Shown here piece after piece: positions 55,709 to 64,000 of a DNA stretch of 64,000 nt. Origin of the DNA: Ailanthus altissimus (lineage: Eukaryota > Streptophyta > Magnoliopsida > Sapindales > Simaroubaceae); the NCBI GenBank assembly GCA_946807835.1, contig OX327712.1, positions 15,084,001 through 15,148,000 of the forward strand, given 5' to 3'. Below the pieces are notes generated by a model. That model was not told where the DNA came from. It saw only the letters and a list, made by a program, of their open reading frames with translations, and made no database searches. A program made the position numbers and the translations under genes. How positions within the stretch are numbered: position 1 is the stretch's first letter; the number at the start of each line of letters is the position of its first letter.

Positions 55709-57140
55709 GGATCCTTGTGTGGCGTAGATCGATTAAGCGTTAATGACACGTCTAAAATATAAGAGTTTATTCTCAAGTGCAGAATTGTCGAGTTAATAAA
55801 TAACCCGGTGAGAATAGGATCGATCCACAGAGAAGTGAAATTAAAATTATAAACTATAAGTACTTTAAAGACAATTAATGCAGTATAAGATGTTCGCATA
55901 TAATAATTAAATTAACCAATTAAAATAAAACCAAAGGTTAGGGGATTCACTCTTGGCATATGAAATAAGAATATATTCAACTACTTTTTTAACTCAATTG
56001 GAATCCTCTTACAAAAAAGGTTCCAATCGAAAGATATAGCAATTAAAGTTCATCACCATTTATATATTAACTTGTATTTATTTCTTTCAATTATTATACA
56101 TCAAATCTTATAAATGGGTTCAAGTATTTATTATGACAATTTTTATATTTGTTTACAGTAAATCAAGATTCCCACTTTGCAAGAAAGGGTATCTACGCTA
56201 AATTTTATAAATAGTTTCAATAATTTATTATACCAACTATAAAAATTGTCTATAATAAATCAAGATACACCACTTTACAAGAAAGGGTATTAATATTGCA
56301 TAACTTAAGAATGAAACATTAAATTCATGACTAAGAGTTAAGTATATCTTATTATCTTGCGAGGAGTTTCACATTTTCACCTTAGCAAAAAGAAAATTAT
56401 TTGGACATAATAAAACTAAAAAAAAATAAAGAGATGGAAGAAGAGATAACATAACTTTAGAATAATAAACAAGAAAAATAATACTACAAAGATACAATAC
56501 AAAAGACAAGTGTTTGAACTAAAATCTAACTTTTTAATTACATCATTTGGGCATAAACAAGCCACCTATTTATAGAAAAATATAGATAAATTAAGACAAA
56601 TAAAGAAGGAACCACTTGGTTTATGAAAAGTCAAGAAGGGTGGCAACTAATTTGTATTCATTATCATAAATGCACCCATTTGATTGTCCAATTTAGAATT
56701 GATGTAATCCTGATCAGCTTTCATTGAAATGATCAAAATTATGTATAAGTCTCTTATCTTTCGAAATTGAGTTGTCTCTACATATTAGATATATATTTCT
56801 ATAATTATGGGCCAAATTCTGATGACTTTTTGGACTGAACCTGTACTGCAGATTAGTTCTATTTTAGACCATTTTCACATTCTAAACGTTTATGTTTCAA
56901 ATGCCTTGCAAAATACAATATGTTAGCCTATTGAGACATCTCTTCACAAGATCATAAATTACTGCAATTGGATTCTTAAGTAGAAAGTTATGCCTATTTT
57001 ACCGAACCTATAACAAAATATTTAAAAGCTAATTAGGCTCAATATTGTAATTATACTTAAATTAAGGGGGTTAAAGACACTAGTAATACAAAACAATAAT
57101 GTAAAACCCTTATTAAATATGTAATTTTAAGTGTTCATCA
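55709..57140 (-). repeat. Probable 3' LTR of the Athila/Tat-like element
   Basis: On the minus strand it starts near TGATGAACACTTAAAATTAC (57140), just after a purine-rich TTAGGGGGTA, and ends near ..CTACGCCACACAAGGATCC. The left boundary is set by the end of the Copia-tail sequence shared with 51866. Confidence 0.65.
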
Positions 57141-58500
57141 TACCCCCTAACTAGCTTATTGCTAGTCCCTAGCAATTCAAGCATAAATAAAATTTTAACA
57201 CTATCTAAGTATTTCAGACAAAATATAGTTCAATCGCAATTAAGGTTAATTCAATCATAACTTCCAAAAGTGTGTGTGTGAATTAATCTGAAGGCTTCTT
57301 ACTATAAACCACATCATATATAGCCTTAAACAATTTCTCCATATAAAATTTCTCTAACATTGATCCAAAGATAGGAAAATCAATTGTTTAGAGTCAAACC
57401 ATTCTTACTATATACTAGCTTTAGGACTTTAATTATTTTATGCTAATCTTACGAATAAAGAGTTCAGTGATAAAATTGCTTCCAAATGACTTCTATCTTT
57501 TAAAATTGAACGAAAACTTTATTGAACTGAATTGACTTCTTTTCTTTTTTTTATTCTTTTTTTTTGTATTTTTTTTAAAACATAAGGAATCATTACAAAA
57601 TAAGAACAATTTCTTACCATAATACTTTTTCAATTTTTTTTTATCATCCTTCAACTAAGCAACCAAATCATTCTTCAACCCAAATAATATCATTCCAAAT
57701 AAAAATCAACCATTTTAAAAGATCAATGAAAGTTTGTAAGCTGTTATCTTAAACCACTTCACTCATTCACAAAGATGTGTGAGTTTAGAAAAAAATATAT
57801 ATACTTAAATATGAAAATTTTCTTGGCTATATATATTGAATCATCCATCTTACCACAAGGCTTAGTATTGTGCTCAAGAAATAATTTCAAAAGTTATTCT
57901 TTAATAACCTAGATAGAAAAAGTGATTTAAACTAAACAATTTTGATATCATACCTCGATAGTAAAGAAAACTTATTTACATAAGAGTTACCAAAAACTTA
58001 AGCAACAAGAAAATATACATAAAATGCATTAAAAATAAACCAATTAGAATGTGTTTCAAAAGTTCAATAATGTACTATTTACTTTAACATTCTAAAACTA
58101 GAATGCATCTCAAAAATACATAAATGAACATTTTACTCACGCCATTCATGATAAAAAAATTAGAGAACAAAGTGATAGCAAACAAAAAAAAACATTAAAA
58201 TTATATATCAACTACCCTTCCCCTAACTAGATTAAGACATTGTCCTCAATGCCAAAATATAGAAAGAGTCGAGTATATAAGATATTATCTAAAACATCTT
58301 TTACTAAAAAAAAAACTAGCCACTCAAAATGATAACAACTACGGGAAATACGTATAAGTAGTTGTGATGGTGGTTCACATCTTCCTCTGATTTTACATTC
58401 AAAAACGGTTTAAACGCCCTCTATGAGTTGGGGATAGGCTTCCCATCTAATTTTCTTATAAATTGACAAATAGGATCATTTAAAGTCAGATTCCCGAGAC
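57141..58500 (-). other. Gypsy 3' untranslated region between pol and LTR
   Basis: No open frame of note. Contains the GGGACTAGCAATAAGCTAGTTAGGGGG and GGCATTGAGGACAATG words typical of the region after pol in these elements. Confidence 0.6.
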
Positions 58501-58505
58501 TGTTC

Positions 58506-60710
58506 TGTTGGAGCTGGTGCTCACGTGCCATTCCAATATTGTATGAATATTAATTGTTAATATTTATACAATAAACATTTCGAATAAAGATTGTTAATAT
58601 CATATTAATATGGTAAAATGCTTGTAACATTACAGACATTGTTTGATCTGAAATAGTTCAGATCTGGTTTAAAGGAGTTTAGACCAGAACTAATAGTTAT
58701 CAAAGCTGAGAGTTATAAATGCTAATAGTTAGCACTGTTAATAGTTATCAGTTTATAAGAGTCAGCGAGGTCTAAAGAGTTAGAACTTTGTCTATAATGG
58801 GACAAAGACCTGAGAGTATACTTATAATGATATAGTTGCAAAGAGTTGCAATAGGTGCTAAGAAATATCATTATGTAAGTATGTCACAAATATAATGTTC
58901 CTGATCTATGATCATCAATGCGGGTCTATCGGTGAATTCACAATATATAGATTAGTGTATGTCTATATCTGACTGGTTCAGATGGTTGTTCTTAGCTGAC
59001 CATGAGCTTAGAGCTTGTATAGACATGCGGGTATCCAGTCAGGACTGGATACTGAACAAACTTATGAGGACCCTAATAGATATCCTATGAAACCGTCAAA
59101 GGAAGGTCCTCTCGAGTTGAGTAGTTTTCGTGGTCCTTTGACCTGAGCGCCACGGTGGTCTTGTGAGTGATCCATCATGCTTTGGTTCCACATATGTCAG
59201 AGACCTTTCATGGTCTGACTGCTATGTGTCGCGGGGTATGGTCCGATGCTCATGGAGTCCGGTGTGCGTAGATACGGGATCCATCAGCTTACGTAGGTAA
59301 GTTGTATATCCAATGCTCCGAGATTGTACTTCATAAAGTCTTGTGGCCACAAGCATAAACCCGGGAAAAGAGTTTCCCACAGGGTTAAACAATATAGCAA
59401 AAATGTTTGCGTATATTGTTTATCGAGATACGAATCTGGAGATAAGATTATTGGATGAGCAAATGGGGATTTGATGGTGCTGATCTATATCCCCGCACAT
59501 CCAGGGTATAAATGATGGAAGGATTATATGTATACGTTATGACCTCAACTTGTATGGTCTGACACGCTGATTTGTAATATTCGTAACGTGTGCGTGGGGC
59601 ATCGATTACGGATTAATGGAATAGTTCCATTTGACAAATCGGGTGTAGACCTAGAGAGTCCCAATATGAAATGTACTATTTGAGCACTTAGGCAGTGTAC
59701 CGTATTGAATTGTTCAATACAGTATAATTCAGCAATTACTAAGGTTACGTTAACTAAAGTATATGGTTAAATGGTGGGACCCACTTTAGGTTAACTTGGT
59801 AACCGAGTAAGGATATAATAGTAATTTCACTTTATGATTATTTAATTGTTAAATAATTAAAATAAATATTTATTTATTTAATTGTTAAATAAATGATTTA
59901 ACTTAACTAAGGTTAAAAGTTAACCATAAGGTTAAGTTAGTTAACTTTACTTAATGGTTAAGTAAAGGTTAACCTAACCATGATTAAGTTAGTTAACTAT
60001 GGTTAAATTAATTAAATATTTATTAACTTAAAGGTTAAGTTAAAGTAATCTAACTATGGTTAAATGTTAACTAAGGTTAGGTTAAGCCAAATGAAATGCA
60101 AATGAAATTCAAATTAGTTTGGAATTTATGCATTAGTATATAAAGTGAAATGAAATTGAAAATAAAAAAAAAAGAATTTTTGAAATTGGTTTTAGTTTTT
60201 AAGTTTTGCAGGAGCCAATTCAATTTGAGAAATTGAAATTGTTTGTTTTGTGTTTTAAGTGTTAGAACAACAAAACAAACTAGATAAATGGTTACTAAAT
60301 GTAATAACTAAAAACAAGATTTGTTTTATTTATTCAAGAGTTGAATAAAAGGAAAAACAAATTTAATTAAGTTAAATTGTTTAACTTTGAAAAATGTTTA
60401 AGAGTTAAACATATATGCTGGATTAAGATGCTGCCATTCTAGACAATCAAACCCACCCTTGTTGATTGCTAGAATTGATCAAAGATTCATTTCATGGTGG
60501 ACTTCAAAGAAAATTAATCCAAAGGCTTCATTGGTGATATTTCTCAATTTCGAATTTAAGTTTAATCAAATGTTATTTTCTGTGTTCATTGTATATAATC
60601 TTCCGCTGTGCACATATATGTATGAGATATGTATATTGTTTGTATGATGAACACAACCCACATGCAAGCACCACAAGTTTTATTTATATGCCAACCCAAA
60701 TAACCCAACA
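58506..60710 (+). mobile_element. 2.2 kb solo LTR with exact TGTTC duplication
   Basis: Starts TGTTGGAGCTGG and ends ATAACCCAACA, an inverted TGTTGG/CCAACA-like end pair. TGTTC precedes it (58501-58505) and follows it (60711-60715). There is no repeat of one end inside, and no coding text, so it is best read as a single long LTR left by recombination. CTTCCGCTGTGCAC near 60599 resembles the 3' part of some Copia LTRs. Orientation is inferred from that. It could instead be a non-autonomous element of unknown type. Confidence 0.75.
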
Positions 60711-60715
60711 TGTTC

Positions 60716-61435
60716 TACTCATGTTCCTTTATGAATATATCCCATAATTCACGAATTGCAATATGCACATATCCACTAAGATGCGTCTTAAGAGTCAATA
60801 AGATATCATCTAAAGACTCCTCACTCAGGTCATCCTTAATGAATCTAATTTTATCTTTGTGATTTATAGATATCATTCCTAAAGTGTGACAACGTATGTT
60901 GCAAGTCATGCATGCACACTTGAAACAAATACTTAATCTTTTTGCCCTTCGTTTTTTGCAAAAGAGCTTTTACCTAAGCCAGGCATGTAGGAAATTAATG
61001 AGTCTGAAAACTTATCTGCTAATCAAACTTTGGATTCAATTAACCAACGTACATCAGCAGGTATATTTATAATCATTAATAATTTTAATCTTTCACATAT
61101 TGTTTGGTAAATTTTCTTTAACCTATTTTGAGGTAATGAGGGAAAATATTTTTTGAAATTCATTAGAATGTCATCCATTTTCTTTTAGAAATGAAAAGAA
61201 GAAAAGGTATTAGTAATTATGAAAAACTAACAAAATCGATTTGAAATGTCACGGAGTATCGTTATCCGCCACTTAACCGGGGTACAAAATGAAACTTTAA
61301 TAAAAATATTAAATTAACCTGCAAGTATGAAAAATTGTTTTTTAAAAAGTTAGAAGAAGAATATATAAATATGTAAATATGTAAACAAATATTAGTTGAT
61401 CTCGTAACAAGGGTCATACAAGGATATAATTTCTT
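60716..61435 (-). other. Continuation of the Gypsy untranslated region
   Basis: Lies between the integrase end and the solo LTR. No recognisable protein; a 64-codon frame at 60715-60909 is probably chance. Confidence 0.5.
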
Positions 61436-62410
61436 TATGGAAAGCTTAGTTTTCTAGAAACGGCTTTAGTCTTTGCCTATTTACTGTAAACACATTACCA
61501 TTTCTAAAATTTTCAATGTCAATTGTTCTATAAGGGTATACATGTTTCATAATAAAAGTGTCACTCTATCTTGATCATAATTTTTGTAGAGAATACGTGA
61601 AGTCGAGAATTATAAAGCAAAACAATCTAACCAACATCAAATGTTTTTCTTTGAATTTTTTTATCATGAAAAGCTTTGATTTTACCTTTATGAATTTTTG
61701 AATTCTCATATGCATCATTTCTCAATTCTTCAAGCTCATTTATTTGTAACTTACATATCTGTTCAGCAGAATCACGATTTACTGTAAAAGTTTTAATAGC
61801 CTAGTAGGCTTTACGCTAAAGTTCTACAGGTAAATGACAAGGTTTCCCATAAACTATCCTATAAGGAAACATACTCAATAAAGTTATAAAAGCAGGTCTA
61901 TAAGCCCAAAGTGTATCATTAAGTCTTAAAGACCAATCTTTGCAAATTAGGCTTATAGTTTTTACCAAAATTTATTTTATTTCCCTATTTGCTAGTTCAA
62001 CTTGTCCACTTGTTTAAGGATGATAAGGGAGGCAATTTTATGAGTAATACAATATTTTTTCATTAATGTTACAAATGGCCTATTATAAAAGTGCTTACCT
62101 TCATCACTTATAATGGCTTGAGGGATTCCAAATCGTGTTAAGATATTTTCTTTAAAAAAATTTATGACTGTTTTATGGTCATTATTTCGATATGGAATAG
62201 CCTCAGTCCATTTTGAGATATAATCTGCAACGACTAAGATATACGTAAGTCCAAATGATAGCAAAAATGGTCCAATGAAATCTATCCCCCAACAATCAAT
62301 GATTTCAATAACAATAATAGGGTTCAAAGGCATCATGTTTCATTTTGAAATGGATCATAATTTTTGACAATTTTCACATGCTATACAAAATGTATGTATA
62401 TCTTTAAATA
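61436..62410 (-). pseudogene. Gypsy integrase, broken
   Basis: The zinc-binding end FCIACENCQKL (near 62360-62395) precedes [24 protein letters not shown], with the first catalytic Asp at about 62280. Then come [30 protein letters not shown] (second Asp) and, after a stop near 61990, the C-terminal VYPYRTIDIENFRNGNVFTV near 61500-61545. It would join the cDNA to the genome. Frames are broken. Confidence 0.92.
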
Positions 62411-62799
62411 AAGTGGGCCACTAAAATTCACACTGTAAGATTTTTGCAGCTGTTTTATTTAATGAGAACTGTCCCCTACATGATTCAAAATGACACAATT
62501 CAATAATGCTACTTACTTATTATCAGGTATGTATCTTTGAAATATTTGATCAGGACAATATTCAAAGAGATAAGGATCATCCCAATAAAACTTTCTTACC
62601 TTAATAAAAAATTTCTTTTTGTCTTAAACATCCATTGAGGTGGCATTTCTCATGTTTAAAAAAAAATTAACAATATTAGCATAGCAAGGCATTGTAATAG
62701 TAGAAAATAAAAATTCACCGAAAAAAAAATCATTAATTTCTGTTGATGAATCTGGTGCGAGTCTTGATAAATGATATGCAACAACATACTTAGCTCCCT

Positions 62800-63010
62800 T
62801 TTATTCCTCTATAGTGATATTAAATTCTTGAAGCAATAGAATTCTCGAATCAGTCTTGATTTTACATCTTGTTTTGACATTAAGTACCTTACAGTAACAT
62901 GGTCAGTAAACATAATAGTTGAAGAACCAATTAAGTAAGAACGAAATTTGTGTAATGCAAATATTATAGCAAGTAGTTCTTTTTTAGTTGTTGTGTAATT
63001 CATTTGTGCA
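62800..63010 (-). pseudogene. Gypsy RNase H, broken
   Basis: [24 protein letters not shown] is followed by [15 protein letters not shown], the standard YxTTEKELLA and TDH motifs of Gypsy RNase H. Confidence 0.92.
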
Positions 63011-64000
63011 CTATTTACAATTCCACTTGCATAATAAATTACATAAGTTTACCTTCATTTCTTTATCCCAATATAGCACCAACAACATAGTTACTAGCAT
63101 CACACATGAGCTCAAAAGGCAAAGACAAGTCGGGAGATTATATGATAAAAGTAGATGTTAAGAGGTCAATTAATTTTTCAAAAGAATTTTGACACTCTTG
63201 AGTCCACTCAAATGATACATCTTTTGCTAAGAGGTTAAAAAGAGGTCTAGATATCATGCTAATTTTTTTGATGAATCTTCTATAAAATCCAATATGTCTT
63301 AAAAAGGATCAGACTTCTCTGACTATTTTTTGTGGGGGCAAATGAGCAATGAGTTTGAATTTTTTCTTATTCACTTTAATTCCTTTATAAGACACTACAT
63401 GTCCTAAAAAATAGTCAGAGAAGTTCGATAATGAGCAATGAGTTCAAATTTTTCCTTATTCACTTCAATTCCTTTATAAGACACTACATGTCCCAAAATA
63501 ATTCAAGAAGTAACCACGTAATGACATTTTTTTCAATTCAAAATAAGACCCTTTTCTTTACATCTTTTAAAGACCTTTTCTAAGTTTACAAGATAATTAT
63601 CAAATGAATTTCTAAACACGATTAAATCATCCATGAAAACCTATAAATAATGCTCAACCATGTCACTAAAATGCTTAACATACATCTTTGAAATGTTACT
63701 AGGGCATTATAAAGTCCAAAATGCATTCTTCTAAAAGCAAAGGTCCCAAAAAAGCATGTGAAGGTAGTCTTTGCTTAGTCCTCTAATGCTATAGAAATTT
63801 GATAATAGCCAGAATAACTGTCTGAAAAGTAATAGTAGGGATGTCCTGCTACTCTTTCTAAAATTTAGTCAAGGAATGGTAAGGGAAAATGGTATTTTCT
63901 AGTGGCAGAGTTCAACTTCCTATAATCTATATATATCCTCTAACTAGATGAGACTCGAGTTGGTATTATCTTAACTTTGTCATTTTTAATGACTGTGACT
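63011..64000 (-). pseudogene. Gypsy reverse transcriptase, broken and partial
   Basis: FMDD at 63626-63637 is the catalytic YxDD box. It is followed by NSFDNYLVNLEKVFKRCKE, LNWKKCHYVV and a doubled ILGHVVSYKGIEVNKEK segment, then FKDILDF..SSKKLA-like text. The N-terminal half lies beyond the window. Confidence 0.9.
63313..63496. repeat. Local duplication with inverted-repeat junctions in the RT gene
   Basis: A segment of about 70 bases (AATGAGCAATGAGTTTGAATTT..GACACTACATGTCC) occurs twice (about 63341-63405 and 63427-63492). The junctions carry 19 bases, 63313-63331, exactly inverted at 63406-63424. Confidence 0.9.

Larger units (their letters stand above)
55709..64000 (-). mobile_element. 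Athila/Tat-like Ty3/Gypsy retrotransposon, minus strand, runs off the window
   Basis: In minus orientation: reverse transcriptase (to 64000), RNase H, zinc-binding and integrase domains to about 61440, a long untranslated region with GAGGACAATGTCTTAATCTAG (58222-58250) and TTGCTAGGGACTAGCAATAAGC (near 57165), then a 3' LTR to about 55709. The order RT-RNase H-INT is that of Gypsy. The integrase wording ([33 protein letters not shown]) fits the Athila/Tat branch. Several stops show it is dead. It is interrupted by the solo LTR at 58506-60710. Its 5' LTR and gag lie beyond 64000. Confidence 0.88.

Noticed and set aside
1..64000. tRNA, rRNA or other structural RNA genes
   Set aside because: None was noticed by eye. 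The TGGTATCAGAGC sites are primer-binding sites of LTR elements, not tRNA genes.

Overview
This is a 64 kb stretch of AT-rich nuclear DNA from a flowering plant, most likely a eudicot. The reasons are a CC-NBS-LRR (RPP13-like, non-TIR) disease-resistance gene, a plant S1-type self-incompatibility-homologue gene, plant Copia and Gypsy LTR elements primed by initiator-Met tRNA, and an L1-type LINE. The resistance-gene wording looks to me like that of Citrus and related woody eudicots, but that is an impression from memory and was not searched. Only one protein-coding gene looks intact: the S1/SPH gene at 53337-53786 on the minus strand. Almost everything else is a dead resistance gene or transposon-derived sequence.

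Layout. 1-4315 is AT-rich intergenic DNA with microsatellites, a strong hairpin and a repeat shared with the later LINE insertion site. 4316-19719 is one CC-NBS-LRR pseudogene on the plus strand, split into three pieces by (i) a collapsed Copia element at 4429-5934 and (ii) a 10.1 kb terminal-inverted-repeat element at 6335-16409, which itself contains a complete Copia element (9616-15069, target duplication CAAAT). The pseudogene has also lost its ATG, the MHD region and several reading frames. 19720-27550 holds the downstream region of the resistance gene, broken by a fairly well kept Copia element (20518-24997), followed by two further degenerate copies of the resistance-gene tail. A solo LTR lies at 27558-28160. 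A near full-length LINE (minus strand, 28873-34322) follows, flanked by a 13 bp duplication.

34868-47600 is a graveyard: Copia gag/LTR and zinc-knuckle remnants (minus), an internally deleted Gypsy element (37098-40000, minus), an inverted fragment of its LTR, and two related Copia pol copies (41230-43960 and 44630-47600, plus). 48988-50358 is a minisatellite split by a solo LTR with an exact GTAGT duplication. 50400-55706 carries three copies of a unit of about 0.65-0.75 kb that surround the S1/SPH gene. 55710-64000 is an Athila/Tat-like Gypsy element on the minus strand, running out of the window and itself split by a 2.2 kb solo LTR (58506-60710) with an exact TGTTC duplication.

The genes do not form a pathway. 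The window records a resistance-gene locus that duplicated, died and filled with nested elements, beside a small duplicated segment with one secreted-protein gene. The least familiar items are the TIR element whose ends are built of about 280 bp repeat units, the three-copy unit near the SPH gene, and a nested stem-loop near the end of several LTRs with one apparently compensatory base change.
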